Assembly: GCF_018219155.1 (NCBI RefSeq)
Contig: NZ_CP056123.1
Span: 3,481,505 to 3,545,504 of the forward strand
DNA from: Moritella sp. 24
Lineage (GTDB): Bacteria > Pseudomonadota > Gammaproteobacteria > Enterobacterales > Moritellaceae
Length of the DNA: 64,000 nucleotides
Reading direction: 5' to 3'
Shown here: piece by piece, positions 28,865-38,801 of the stretch
Layout: each line of letters begins with the position of its first letter
Numbering within the stretch: position 1 is the first letter of the stretch
Made by a program: the position numbers and the translations under genes
The notes under the pieces: generated by a model
Seen by the model: only the letters and a program-made list of their open reading frames with translations
What the model was told of the DNA's origin: nothing
Databases searched by the model: none

Positions 28865-30040
28865 TTATCGTTGTGTTATCGGCATATCAACACTTTCATC
28901 AACCAAGGTACGTGCAGCAAAAATAAGGCTGTCGACTTGCTGGTTAATACTGTATTTACTCATATCCTGCCCTGTTAATAATCGACCTAACTCTGCAAGT
29001 TGGTTACGTAAATCCTGATCGTTATTCACTTTGTCTTGAGCACGCTTTGATAGTTTCGAGGCAACAGCATCTTTGATCCCGCTTACCTGAGATTGAAAAT
29101 CTAATGCCGTTAACTCTTCAGTACCTAGATAACTATTCAATGAACTTAAATGCTCACGATAATTAATCACGACGCGCTCTGCCGATGTTTGAATTCTCGA
29201 CTTAACCCATACAACTTCTTTCGCAATACTCTCTGCTTGTTTTATTTTGGTGTAAGTACGCTTTAGCTGTTTTTGGATGGCAGTATTATCACGCGGATCT
29301 TTTTCAATTAATCGCTCTAAACTATATAACCCATTTAATGCTCGACTATAACTTTCAGGGACGATATCTTGATTCAGTTGGTTAAATTCAGTCGTAGGTG
29401 AACGCAGTACTTTACGTTTAACAATATCAACTTCTAACGCTTTATAATCTCGCTCTAGTTTCGTTTTTTGGTGCTCTAAGCCCAACCCTGTTCCACGCGT
29501 TTCGACTTGTCCCGCATAACGAATGGTTGAATCTCGTAGTTTATCAATACGTGCTTCAAAGCCTGCTATCTCGACACTGCGAATAAACTCATCATGATCA
29601 CGAATAGCCGACAATAAGGGTTCCGTGATTGCTTTAGCTTGAAAAGATTTATTCATACGTTGAACAAATAGCTCAGATTCAACCTCGATATCTTCACTAC
29701 CTGAATTTGAAAACCAATTACCACTGTTCGGGGTGTAGTTTTCATACATTTTCAATAATTCATCACGCTTTGTAAGCGCTAACTTAAAGTTAATCGGTGA
29801 ATAATAGCTAAGATCTTGCTTGTTACCACGCTGATATAATATCTCGACGGCATTCATTGCCGCATTCACCGCATTCATTTCTTCCGTCGCCGCTTCTGAC
29901 AAAACAAGGCTATCGCCACCACTGGTAAACTCGGCCATCGACACACAGCCAGAAAACATACTCGTTGCCAATAGAATCGCAGAGAGTTTTACCGGAAATT
30001 TGAATTGTTGCTTAATTGGTAATGAAATGAGCATGAACAT
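28865..30040 (-). CDS. Hypothetical helical lipoprotein, 391 aa
   Basis: I do not recognise the family. The N-terminus ends LLATSMFSGC, a lipobox with Cys32, so it is a membrane-anchored lipoprotein; the next residue is Val, compatible with outer-membrane sorting. The rest is highly charged and predicted almost entirely helical, with heptad-like stretches (about 160-290) suggesting coiled coils. The C-terminal part, GRLLTGQDMSKYSINQQVDSLIFAARTLVD, is conserved-looking. Neighbours (yeaD on the other strand, ydiJ upstream at 185 bp) give no clue. It could be a periplasmic scaffold or envelope protein; that is speculation. Confidence 0.6.
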   Translation of the reverse strand: MFMLISLPIKQQFKFPVKLSAILLATSMFSGCVSMAEFTSGGDSLVLSEAATEEMNAVNAAMNAVEILYQRGNKQDLSYYSPINFKLALTKRDELLKMYENYTPNSGNWFSNSGSEDIEVESELFVQRMNKSFQAKAITEPLLSAIRDHDEFIRSVEIAGFEARIDKLRDSTIRYAGQVETRGTGLGLEHQKTKLERDYKALEVDIVKRKVLRSPTTEFNQLNQDIVPESYSRALNGLYSLERLIEKDPRDNTAIQKQLKRTYTKIKQAESIAKEVVWVKSRIQTSAERVVINYREHLSSLNSYLGTEELTALDFQSQVSGIKDAVASKLSKRAQDKVNNDQDLRNQLAELGRLLTGQDMSKYSINQQVDSLIFAARTLVDESVDMPITQR

Positions 30041-30176
30041 CTTCCTTTTGTTCGAGACAGACTAAAATTAACAAGTTCAGCATACGCGGACAATATTAAA
30101 AAGCGTGTCTAACAAAAGGTAAATGCGACAAGTAGTTATAAAATAACACTTCGCTAAACCCTAAAGAGGGGGAAGG

Positions 30177-30214
30177 TATGAGTAGTACAACATGATTAAC
30201 TCGTACTACTCATA
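30177..30214. repeat. 12-bp inverted repeat downstream of ydiJ
   Basis: TATGAGTAGTAC at 30177-30188 is the exact complement of 30203-30214, with a 14-base loop. It starts 11 bases after the ydiJ stop. There is no T run, so it is not a typical intrinsic terminator; it may protect a 3' end or bind a protein. Confidence 0.6.
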
Positions 30215-30225
30215 CTTAAGCATGA

Positions 30226-33200
30226 CTAACCGATAGCGCTTAATAACGCTTTAATCGGGTGAGAAAGTCGCACTTCCTCTATCCGTTTTACCTGACTACG
30301 ACAAGAGTAACCCGTCGCTAAACAACGAGATGAATCCCGTTTCGCTAACGCATGCTTCCAGCTTTGATTATAAATTGATTTTGATGCGGCAACATTTTTT
30401 GCATCATGACCATAACTACCAGCCATACCACAACACCCTGTAGCCACCGTTTCTAGCGCTAAACCAAAGCCACTAAATACACGCTGCCATTCTTGCTCCG
30501 CTGTTGGCTTATTGGTTTTTTCAGTACAATGTGCAAATAAATAATACGGTTGCTCTTCGCCGCTATTATGCGTCGTCAACTCACTCAAGTTTGCTTGCAC
30601 ATTGTCGTTTAATAACCACTCTTGTATTAACTGAACAGAAAAGTCACCTCGTTTTTCAGCCAAGATCTGTTTATATTCATCACGATAACAAAGCACCAAT
30701 GCGGGTTCGACACCGACCATTGGAATGCCTAAATCATGTAACGAATTTAAGAAATCTGCTGACGTTTTCGCTGTTTTAGCAAATTTAGCAAGGAAACCTT
30801 TTACATGCTGTGGTTTTCCATTTGGTTTGAAAGGTAACAGAACGGGTTTTAATCCCAATTTTTCAACAAGACTAACAAATGATTTAACCAATTCAGCTTC
30901 ATAAAAACTGGTAAACGGATCTTGTACAATCAGCACATGTTGCGCTTTGTCTGCAGCGCTTAATCGTTGTAAAAATGCCAGATCAAAGCTTTGTGAATAA
31001 TGTCCACGCAGCGATTCCGATAACGTCGGAGTGCTTAATAATGGGATATCAACCATACCGATAGTATGTTTCACGGTACTCTGTAACCAGCTTTGCTCCA
31101 ACCAAAAGTTAAAGAACTTTGGCATTTTCGCCATTGCAGGTGTATAGCTTTCAGAATACCCAACCGCAAAATCTTTAATTGGGCGTAAATAACGACTGTG
31201 GTATTGATCAATAAAACGCGATCTAAACTCTGGCACGTCAACTTTAACAGGACACTGCACAGTGCAGGCTTTACACGCTAAACAGCCCTGCATCGCATCC
31301 ATTACTTCATGTGAAAAGTCATAACGACCGCGCGCTTTGTTCCAACTATTTTTTAAACGCGTCGTAAAAGTAGCAATATCATTTTTTTGGATAACTAATT
31401 GCTGACCAAGCTCCTGCTCTGTCATCTCATGGCACGATAACTGACGTAACCACTCACGCATTAAACCGGCACGGCCTTTTGGTGAATGGCGACGATCACC
31501 TGATTCTTTAAACGACGGACACATTGGGCTTTTAGTATCGTAATTAAAGCATAAACCATTGCCGTTACAATCGATTGATTGTGGAAAACTGTCACGAATT
31601 GTCACAGGGATCTGGCGATCAAATGCACCACGTTTTTTCGCATCCACCGACACCAGCTTTGCATCACTACTAATTGGCGTACAAATTTTACCAGGATTTA
31701 AACGGTTATCAGGATCAAAAGCCGCTTTGATCTTACGTAATTCAGTAAATAATTCTTCACCAAAAAATTCTGGGCCATATTCAGAACGGAAACCTTTACC
31801 GTGTTCGCCCCACATCAAGCCTTTATATTTCGCAGTGAGAGCAACGACCTTATCTGATATCTCACGTAAGATAACTTCTTGCTGTGGGTCAAGCATATCC
31901 AACGCAGGGCGTACGTGTAGCACACCCGCATCAACATGACCGAACATACCATAATGCAGATTATAGCTATCTAACAAGGCTCTAAATTCAACAATGTAAT
32001 CGGCTAAGTTTTCTGGTGGTACTGCGGTATCTTCTGCAAACGCTAAAGGTTTAGCTTGCCCTTTTGTTGCCCCGAGCAAGCCAACGGCTTTTTTACGCAT
32101 GCCGTATATTTTCAATACGTCACTTAATTGGTCACACACTTGATAACCAATGACGCCCGCTTCTCCTGCCGCCATTAGACGATCAAGTTCAGCGGTTAAA
32201 TGCGTTATTTTTTGCTGTTGGATCGTCCCGTCATCTTCAGCAAATTCAACAAAGTTAATCCCTCGCATCTCTTTGTTCGGAATGTCAGTGATCAATGATT
32301 TTACAGAATGCCAAACAATATCTTGTTTTGCTAAATTCAGCACCACCGAATCAACCGTTTCCACAGACAATGCATTCGCTTCAATTAAAAACGGTGCATT
32401 ACGCAAAGCGGAATCAAAGCTGTCGTATTTCACATTCACAAGACAGCGGAATTTAGGGATCGGAGTAAGATTAAGCTTTGCTTCGGTAATAAAGGCCAAT
32501 GACCCTTCAGAGCCACATAGGATACGCCCTAAATCAAACGATTTAGCTTCTTTATCATAAAGATGCGCTAAGTCATAACCCGTCAAAAAACGGTTTAACG
32601 GCGGGAACGTGTCTTCAATTTGTTGTTGTTTCTGCGTAATCGTATCAAGTACTTGATGGCACACCTTGCCCAGATAATTATCACTCTGCGCTTGCTCGTT
32701 CACTTCCTCAGCCGATTGGCTTTCAGTCACTAGCTCAGTACCATCCATTAATACGGCCGTGACGCCCAATACATGGTCGCTCGTTTTACCGTATTTCAAA
32801 GAACCTTGGCCAGAAGCATCCGTGTTAACCATGCCACCAATGGTCGCGCGATTACTGGTCGATAAATCAGGAGAGAAAAAGAAACCATAAGGTTTGAGGA
32901 ATTCGTTAAGTTGATCTTTAACGACACCTGTTTGAACCTGTACCCAGCCCTCTTCAACATTGATATCTATAATATTATTCATATGTCGTGACATATCAAC
33001 AATAATACCATCTGTTAATGATTGACCATTAGTACCTGTACCACCTCCACGTGGGGAAAAGGTAATCGTTTTAAATTCAGCCTGTAATGACAACTGGGTC
33101 ATGATAACTAAATCTTGATGATTACGGGGTAATACAACGGCTTGTGGTAATAACTGATAAATACTGTTGTCGGTCGCAACTGCTAATCGGCTTGCATACG

Positions 33201-33303
33201 ACTTCTCAATATCACCACTGAATTTACTTTGTTCTAGCGCGGCCAAAAAAGCGAGGTATTCTGACTTTACTGCATCCTGATAACTTAATTCGGGGATCAT
33301 CAT
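30226..33303 (-). CDS. ydiJ: YdiJ-type FAD/iron-sulfur dehydrogenase (D-2-hydroxyacid/D-2-hydroxyglutarate type)
   Basis: About 1025 residues (E. coli YdiJ 1018), closely similar throughout. The N-terminal half is an FAD-linked oxidase (FSPRGGGTGTNGQSL, STSNRATIGGMVNTDASGQGS) with the D-lactate-dehydrogenase-like C-lobe (YGMFGHVDAGVLHVRPALDM). A ferredoxin-like segment follows, with NGNGLCFNYDTKSPMCPS and CLACKACTVQCPVKVDVPEF. The C-terminal part has the GCCGMAGSYGHD and ATGYSCRSQ cysteine motifs. It oxidises D-2-hydroxyacids and passes electrons to the membrane pool. AAGGGA just upstream favours the ATG at 33303 or 33300 over the ATG at 33327. Confidence 0.92.
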   Translation of the reverse strand: MMIPELSYQDAVKSEYLAFLAALEQSKFSGDIEKSYASRLAVATDNSIYQLLPQAVVLPRNHQDLVIMTQLSLQAEFKTITFSPRGGGTGTNGQSLTDGIIVDMSRHMNNIIDINVEEGWVQVQTGVVKDQLNEFLKPYGFFFSPDLSTSNRATIGGMVNTDASGQGSLKYGKTSDHVLGVTAVLMDGTELVTESQSAEEVNEQAQSDNYLGKVCHQVLDTITQKQQQIEDTFPPLNRFLTGYDLAHLYDKEAKSFDLGRILCGSEGSLAFITEAKLNLTPIPKFRCLVNVKYDSFDSALRNAPFLIEANALSVETVDSVVLNLAKQDIVWHSVKSLITDIPNKEMRGINFVEFAEDDGTIQQQKITHLTAELDRLMAAGEAGVIGYQVCDQLSDVLKIYGMRKKAVGLLGATKGQAKPLAFAEDTAVPPENLADYIVEFRALLDSYNLHYGMFGHVDAGVLHVRPALDMLDPQQEVILREISDKVVALTAKYKGLMWGEHGKGFRSEYGPEFFGEELFTELRKIKAAFDPDNRLNPGKICTPISSDAKLVSVDAKKRGAFDRQIPVTIRDSFPQSIDCNGNGLCFNYDTKSPMCPSFKESGDRRHSPKGRAGLMREWLRQLSCHEMTEQELGQQLVIQKNDIATFTTRLKNSWNKARGRYDFSHEVMDAMQGCLACKACTVQCPVKVDVPEFRSRFIDQYHSRYLRPIKDFAVGYSESYTPAMAKMPKFFNFWLEQSWLQSTVKHTIGMVDIPLLSTPTLSESLRGHYSQSFDLAFLQRLSAADKAQHVLIVQDPFTSFYEAELVKSFVSLVEKLGLKPVLLPFKPNGKPQHVKGFLAKFAKTAKTSADFLNSLHDLGIPMVGVEPALVLCYRDEYKQILAEKRGDFSVQLIQEWLLNDNVQANLSELTTHNSGEEQPYYLFAHCTEKTNKPTAEQEWQRVFSGFGLALETVATGCCGMAGSYGHDAKNVAASKSIYNQSWKHALAKRDSSRCLATGYSCRSQVKRIEEVRLSHPIKALLSAIG

Positions 33304-33430
33304 CCATTCCCTTGTGACAATTTTCAACTAAATGCAGTGTAACATGAGTGACTTAATTCCTCCTCTATAGATAAAGTCTAAATTGATCTCACTTATAACC
33401 ACTCACCAATATAGGGAGTTAACCTGTATA

Positions 33431-33448
33431 TTTCCCAAAATTGGTGCA
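33431..33448 (+). promoter_or_regulatory. NtrC-like enhancer site
   Basis: TTTCCCAAAATTGGTGCA resembles the NtrC consensus (TGCACC, five bases, GGTGCA): the right half-site is perfect and the left half is degenerate. It is centred about 63 bases before the start point expected from the sigma-54-type promoter at 33476. Confidence 0.35.
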
Positions 33449-33475
33449 TGAAAACCCCATTACCCCCTCTTAGGA

Positions 33476-33492
33476 TTGGTACTATACTTGCT
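33476..33492 (+). promoter_or_regulatory. Sigma-54-type (-24/-12) promoter
   Basis: TTGGTACTATACTTGCT fits the consensus TTGGCACGNNNNTTGCW at all but two positions. The invariant GG (33478-33479) and GC (33490-33491) are exactly 10 bases apart. It lies 54 bases before the ATG of the NIT-like gene, on the same strand. Confidence 0.6.
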
Positions 33493-33545
33493 TAGTGTTA
33501 TATACCCTGAATAGTTAGATACCCTATACGGATATTAAGGTATGC

Positions 33546-34397
33546 ATGATGAATCAATTATTAACCTTCGTACTTAGCGGCGCATTGTTGCTCTGCACCT
33601 TGCTTGGACTCGGTTTTTTATTACTGCAAATGCAGCAACAGCAACAAAGCCGCCGACAGTTACAACTCGATGGTTTAATTAAACTCAATGTAATGCGTAA
33701 ACTATTAACACGTATGCAGCAGCACCGAGGCTTATCAAATGGTATCTTGCATGGGGAAATTGAGCTTAAATCACGTTTAATCGCGGTCACAGAAAAGATT
33801 AATCAGCTTAATATTGAAATAACCGATATGTACCCAGACTTGTCTGAAAATGATCGCTGGCAAGCAATGCGTGATCACTGGCAGCGTTTAGCGGCTGATT
33901 ACTTCAACCTTAATATTCGTAATAACCTTGAACAGCATAATAAACTTGTCTTGAATTTACTCTATCTTATTAATGACATTGCGTTTGATAATAAGCTGCA
34001 TCAACTCAGCAATAATAATAGCGAATCAATCCAATTTTTATGGCAGGAATTGTTATTTACGGCTGAAAGTATCGCACAAATACGTGCACTCGGAACAGGA
34101 ATTGCGGCAGCAAAAGTATGTACACGCGCAGAGCGAATCCGACTTAACTACCTGTGTCAGTCATTAGAACAAAGTATTAATATTCAAAATAATCCGGACT
34201 ATTTATTAAAAATATCTTATTTACTGAAAGTTATTGATAATGAAATTATTATTAACCGACCAACCATCAAAGCAGATCGTTTTTTTAATATTGCGACAGA
34301 GTCTATCGATATGATTTTAACTAGCTTTGATAACCAACTCAATAACGTCGAATACCAGCTATACACATCAGCAAGTACCGATAAACACGCTGCATAA
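33546..34397 (+). CDS. Membrane-anchored NIT-like (nitrate/nitrite-sensing type) orphan sensor domain
   Basis: 283 residues. One membrane helix (about 5-27) is followed by an all-helical soluble region facing outward or inward with no catalytic domain. The segment LLTRMQQHRGLSNGILHG (Arg61) resembles the first helix of NIT domains (LQxERGxS). A later SIAQIRALGTGIAAAKVCTRAERIRL supplies a second Arg (180), in the manner of the paired arginines of NasR. No HAMP, kinase, GGDEF or methyl-accepting part is attached. It is a single-gene unit between ydiJ and the terminator at 34401. The sigma-54-type promoter and NtrC-like site suggest nitrogen control. The domain call is moderate. Confidence 0.55.
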   Translation: MMNQLLTFVLSGALLLCTLLGLGFLLLQMQQQQQSRRQLQLDGLIKLNVMRKLLTRMQQHRGLSNGILHGEIELKSRLIAVTEKINQLNIEITDMYPDLSENDRWQAMRDHWQRLAADYFNLNIRNNLEQHNKLVLNLLYLINDIAFDNKLHQLSNNNSESIQFLWQELLFTAESIAQIRALGTGIAAAKVCTRAERIRLNYLCQSLEQSINIQNNPDYLLKISYLLKVIDNEIIINRPTIKADRFFNIATESIDMILTSFDNQLNNVEYQLYTSASTDKHAA

Positions 34398-34400
34398 ACA

Positions 34401-34434
34401 AAAAGCCCCAAATCAACACTGATTTGGGGCTTTT
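34401..34434. terminator. Bidirectional terminator between the NIT-like gene and ppsA
   Basis: AAAAGCCCCAAATCA pairs perfectly with TGATTTGGGGCTTTT around ACAC. It starts 3 bases after the stop of the rightward gene and faces the end of ppsA. Confidence 0.9.
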
Positions 34435-34491
34435 AACTTCAACAGCCGCATTCAAATAACAAGACTTAAATACGGGGTCGCTTACGCTACT

Positions 34492-36867
34492 TTATTTAGC
34501 GTGCTTGTCTGCTAGATATAACCAAGTGCTTAATACTGTATCAGGATTTAACGATACGCTATCAATGCCTTGTTCAACTAACCAAGCAGCAAAGTCTTCG
34601 TGATCCGATGGACCTTGACCACAAATACCTACGTATTTACCTGCTTTCTTAGCCGCTTGAATTGCCATAGCCAATAATACTTTAACCGCTTCGTTACGCT
34701 CATCAAATAGATGAGAGATGATGCCTGAATCGCGATCTAGACCTAACGACAGTTGCGTTAAATCATTTGAACCGATTGAGAAGCCATCAAAGTACTGTAG
34801 GAACTTGTCAGCAAGTAATGCGTTTGATGGTACTTCACACATCATGATAACGCGTAATCCGTCTTCACCACGTTTCAGACCATGCTCAGCCAGTAAATCA
34901 ATCACAGAAGCCGCTTCACTTAATGTACGAACAAATGGGATCATGATTTCAACGTTAGTTAAACCCATGTCATTACGTACACGTTTGATTGCTTCAGTTT
35001 CTAGCGCGAAACAGTCACGGAAATCTTCAGAGATATAACGTGATGCACCACGGAAACCTAACATTGGGTTTTCTTCTTCAGGTTCGAAGAATTCACCGCC
35101 TACTAAGTTAGCGTATTCGTTAGATTTAAAGTCAGACATACGCACAATTACTTTTTTCGGGTAGAACGCAGCTGCTAGCGTTGAAATACCTTCTTGTAAT
35201 TTAGCGATGTAGAATTCAACTGGTGATGCATAACCTGCGATCATTTCATTGATTTCAGCTTGTAGCTCTGGCGATTGCTTATCAAAGTTAAGCAATGCTT
35301 TCGGGTGAATACCGATCATACGGTTAATGATGAATTCAAGACGTGCTAGACCAACACCTTCGTTTGGTAATGCAGCGAAATCAAATGCACGATCAGGATT
35401 ACCCACGTTCATCATCACTTTTACAGGAATTTCCGGTAAGTTATCTACTTTTGATGACGTTTCACGGAACGGTAAGATACCTTCGTAAATAAAGCCTGTA
35501 TCACCTTCAGCACAAGATACTGTTAACTCTTGGCCATTTTCAATTAGGTCTGTTGCGTTGCCACAACCAACAACAGCAGGGATACCCATTTCACGTGCAA
35601 TAATTGCAGCGTGACATGTACGGCCACCACGGTTTGTTACGATTGCAGAAGCACGTTTCATGATAGGTTCCCAATCAGGGTCTGTCATGTCAGTTACTAA
35701 TACGTCGCCTTCTTGTACTTCATCCATTTGTTCAATAGATGAAATAACTTTAGCTGGACCTGCACCAATCTTACCGCCAATTGCACGGCCTTCAGAGATG
35801 ACTGCTGATTTAGCGTCTAGGTGGAAACGAACCATTACTTGCTTATCTTCACGGCTACGTACTGTTTCAGGACGTGCTTGAACGATATAAATTTTGCCAT
35901 CGATTGCATCTTTCGCCCATTCGATATCCATCGCATGGCCGTAATGTTTTTCGATAATAACAGCTTGTTTCGCTAGTTCCATTACTTCTTCATCTGTAAT
36001 AGAGAACTCACGAGATTTGCTTGCTTCAACATCAACAATTTGAACTTGCTTGCCATGTTCTTCGTCAGCAGAGTAGATCATTTGGATCTGTTTGCTACCG
36101 ATGTTACGACGTACAACAGCTGGTTTACCTTTAGCTAGTGTTGGTTTATGAACGTAGAATTCATCAGGGTTAACTGCGCCCTGTACTACCATTTCACCAA
36201 GACCATATGAAGAAGTAATGAATACAACATCTTCAAAACCAGATTCAGTATCAATAGAGAACATCACACCAGATGATGCTTCATCACTACGAACCATGCG
36301 TTGAATACCCGCAGATAATGCCACGCCACGGTGGTCATAACCAGAATGCACGCGGTAAGAGATTGCACGGTCGTTAAATAGCGATGCGAATACGTGTTTG
36401 ATTGCAACAATGATGTTGTCATAACCACGTACGTTTAAGAATGTTTCTTGCTGACCAGCAAATGATGCATCAGGCATATCTTCCGCAGTTGCCGAAGAAC
36501 GTACAGCAAATGATGCTTGGTCGCCTGCTTCGCCAGCTAATACTTCATAGCTTGCAGCAATAGCAGCTTCTAATTCAGGTTGGAAAGGTGTGTCGATGAT
36601 CCATTGGCGAATTTTCGCACCAGCTTCTGTTAACGCTGCAATGTTATCAACATCTAGATTATCTAAAAGTGTATAAATTTGGTCATTTACACCACTTTGC
36701 TCTAAAAACTCATTAAACGCATCTGCAGTAGTTGCATAACCACCTGGAACTTGCACGCCTGCGCCTGCTAAGTTACTGATCATTTCACCTAATGATGCAT
36801 TTTTGCCGCCAACGCGTTCAACGTCGTTCATTCCAAGTTTTTCGTAGCCAATTACGTACTCTATCAC
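34492..36867 (-). CDS. ppsA: Phosphoenolpyruvate synthase
   Basis: 791 residues (E. coli 792). The N-terminal ATP-grasp part has [11 protein letters not shown] and [28 protein letters not shown]. The swivelling domain has the phospho-histidine in [13 protein letters not shown] (near 420). The C-terminal PEP/pyruvate barrel ends with [20 protein letters not shown] and GICGQGPS. It makes PEP from pyruvate and ATP, releasing AMP and phosphate, for gluconeogenesis. It is divergent from ppsR, which encodes its regulator, across 190 bases. It is probably inactivated by ADP-dependent phosphorylation by PpsR, as known for the family. Confidence 0.98.
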   Translation of the reverse strand: MIEYVIGYEKLGMNDVERVGGKNASLGEMISNLAGAGVQVPGGYATTADAFNEFLEQSGVNDQIYTLLDNLDVDNIAALTEAGAKIRQWIIDTPFQPELEAAIAASYEVLAGEAGDQASFAVRSSATAEDMPDASFAGQQETFLNVRGYDNIIVAIKHVFASLFNDRAISYRVHSGYDHRGVALSAGIQRMVRSDEASSGVMFSIDTESGFEDVVFITSSYGLGEMVVQGAVNPDEFYVHKPTLAKGKPAVVRRNIGSKQIQMIYSADEEHGKQVQIVDVEASKSREFSITDEEVMELAKQAVIIEKHYGHAMDIEWAKDAIDGKIYIVQARPETVRSREDKQVMVRFHLDAKSAVISEGRAIGGKIGAGPAKVISSIEQMDEVQEGDVLVTDMTDPDWEPIMKRASAIVTNRGGRTCHAAIIAREMGIPAVVGCGNATDLIENGQELTVSCAEGDTGFIYEGILPFRETSSKVDNLPEIPVKVMMNVGNPDRAFDFAALPNEGVGLARLEFIINRMIGIHPKALLNFDKQSPELQAEINEMIAGYASPVEFYIAKLQEGISTLAAAFYPKKVIVRMSDFKSNEYANLVGGEFFEPEEENPMLGFRGASRYISEDFRDCFALETEAIKRVRNDMGLTNVEIMIPFVRTLSEAASVIDLLAEHGLKRGEDGLRVIMMCEVPSNALLADKFLQYFDGFSIGSNDLTQLSLGLDRDSGIISHLFDERNEAVKVLLAMAIQAAKKAGKYVGICGQGPSDHEDFAAWLVEQGIDSVSLNPDTVLSTWLYLADKHAK

Positions 36868-37057
36868 GGCAGTTCTCCAGATTTAATCTATCTCAAAAAT
36901 GATTTTAATTGTGGGCGATACAGGATATTGCTCACATATTATTAATGCAAAATAATCATCTTGCTTTCCTTAGTGTTTTTAATCATACACAGCTATTAAT
37001 TTCAATGTAAGATACTTGCTTAGAAAAATTCATCTGTTTATGAAAAGGATAGAGTAA

Positions 37058-37867
37058 ATGCAAACTGTTTTTTATGTATCTGATGGCACGGCGATCACCG
37101 CTGAAGTCTTTGGTCACGCGCTTCTAAGCCAATTTCCGATCGAATTTGATCAGCACACATTTCCCTTTATCGAGACCGAAGAAAAAGCAAAAAATGTTAC
37201 TCAAAAAATTAATGATATCGTTGCAAAAACAGGACAGAAGCCACTAGTGTTTCATTCGATAGTTTCATCTGAAATAAGGACAATCATCGAATCAAATGAA
37301 GGGCATTCTCACGACTTTTTGAGCACTTTTGTATCACCGCTTTCAGAGCAATTAAATATTAAAGCAGAGCCTAAATCGCACCGTACTCACAGCCTTAAAA
37401 ACGACACTTATGATGCGCGTATTGAAGCGGTAAATTACGCACTTGCAAACGACGACGGCATTACCTGTAAAGATTACGATGATGCTGACTTAATCTTAGT
37501 CGGTGTATCCCGTAGTGGCAAAACGCCAACCAGTTTATATTTGGCATTACAGTTCGGTATTAAGACTGCTAACTACCCGTTTATTGCAGATGATATGGAT
37601 GAGTTAAAACTGCCACCAGCGCTGAAACGTAATAAAGATAAGATATTTGGTCTCACTATTGACGTAAAACGCCTGCAGGATATCCGTGGTGAACGCCTTG
37701 CTAACAGTACTTACGCGTCATTACGCCAATGTAAGTTAGAAATATCGGAAGTGGAATACTTATACCGCCGTGAAAAGATACCTTTCATTAACAGTACATC
37801 ATTTTCGGTTGAAGAAATCGCAACCAAGATATTAGATAAGAAAGGTTTAAAACGCCGAATTTACTAA
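37058..37867 (+). CDS. ppsR: PEP synthase regulatory protein PpsR (bifunctional kinase/pyrophosphorylase)
   Basis: 269 residues (DUF299 family). [23 protein letters not shown] opens the protein, and the P-loop GVSRSGKT lies at 149-156, followed by [18 protein letters not shown]. It phosphorylates a Thr of PpsA with ADP and reverses this with phosphate. The divergent pairing with ppsA is the standard arrangement and supports the function. AAAAGGATAGAGTAA provides the ribosome site. Confidence 0.96.
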   Translation: MQTVFYVSDGTAITAEVFGHALLSQFPIEFDQHTFPFIETEEKAKNVTQKINDIVAKTGQKPLVFHSIVSSEIRTIIESNEGHSHDFLSTFVSPLSEQLNIKAEPKSHRTHSLKNDTYDARIEAVNYALANDDGITCKDYDDADLILVGVSRSGKTPTSLYLALQFGIKTANYPFIADDMDELKLPPALKRNKDKIFGLTIDVKRLQDIRGERLANSTYASLRQCKLEISEVEYLYRREKIPFINSTSFSVEEIATKILDKKGLKRRIY

Positions 37868-37882
37868 TTTCGATGATAAGTG

Positions 37883-37916
37883 ACAACACGCTTTATCTTA
37901 TGGTTAAGCGTGTTGT
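37883..37916. terminator. Hairpin between convergent ppsR and pabC
   Basis: ACAACACGCTT pairs perfectly with AAGCGTGTTGT around a 12-base loop, between two converging genes. There is no long T run, so termination may be weak. Confidence 0.5.
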
Positions 37917-37933
37917 ATTGATGACAATGCTTG

Positions 37934-38785
37934 TTATTTTGTTTCCTGTAATAAAAAAGACAACGTGTGTGCGATAAGTTTATCGCTACTTTCCCCACTC
38001 TTTCTTTCACAATCAAAGCTCACATCAATACTCAAATCGGGTTTAATAATACGCTTAACCGGCACAACCTCCATCACTGAGTTTGTAATGAAAATCTCGT
38101 CTGCATCAAGCACATCCGATAAAGTGTAATCATCTGTATTTATTGTTATGTTTAGATTATTCAACAACTCCAAAACATGTGTTTTCATCACACCTTCAAC
38201 ACCACTGCGTGCTGTGCTTGGGGTATAGATTTGACCGTTTGTAACCCAAAACACATTCGCTACGGATGTTTCGACTATATAGCCATCTGTCGAACACACT
38301 AATCCATCAGCCATGTTCTCAGCATCTAATTCTTGCTTAATCATGACTTGATCAAGTCTATTTAAGGTTTTTAATCCGGCAAGCACTGGATTGACGGTTT
38401 GCTGGTACTGGCAGACCATTAACTCAATACCTGAATTTGCCCATTCGCGATAATGCACAGGTATAGGTCGATGCTGTAAATACCAGTTAGCACTGCTGCA
38501 TCCTGTTACACCATAACCACGACCACCCTCACCGCGCGTGATAGTCACTTTTAATACACCTACTTGTAATGCTAATGCCTGCTGCTTAATTGCCGCAACC
38601 AGTTCATCCCATTGGCTAAACTCAATGCCCAAGACCACACACGCTTGCTGTAACCGCGCGATATGTAAATCTAATAGGAGTGCTTGCCCAGCGGCCATCT
38701 TTATTGTGGTGAAGTGCCCGTCACCAAAATTAAAACCGCGATCGGCAATTGCGACATCTTGACAAGGTGATCCATTAATAATCAT
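37934..38785 (-). CDS. pabC: Aminodeoxychorismate lyase PabC (PLP-dependent)
   Basis: 283 residues. Class IV aminotransferase fold: GFNFGDGHFTTIKM near the N-terminus, the PLP lysine in LAGLKTLNRLDQVM, and the C-terminal substrate loop EIFITNSVMEVVPVKRI. It releases pyruvate from aminodeoxychorismate to give p-aminobenzoate for folate. In E. coli pabC sits with mltG and tmk. Here it ends a minus-strand run with an HD protein, a phosphodiesterase and a thioesterase, so its position is unusual. A branched-chain or D-amino-acid transaminase is a less likely reading. Confidence 0.85.
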   Translation of the reverse strand: MIINGSPCQDVAIADRGFNFGDGHFTTIKMAAGQALLLDLHIARLQQACVVLGIEFSQWDELVAAIKQQALALQVGVLKVTITRGEGGRGYGVTGCSSANWYLQHRPIPVHYREWANSGIELMVCQYQQTVNPVLAGLKTLNRLDQVMIKQELDAENMADGLVCSTDGYIVETSVANVFWVTNGQIYTPSTARSGVEGVMKTHVLELLNNLNITINTDDYTLSDVLDADEIFITNSVMEVVPVKRIIKPDLSIDVSFDCERKSGESSDKLIAHTLSFLLQETK

Positions 38786-38801
38786 GATTCAGTGTATTCC
38801 A

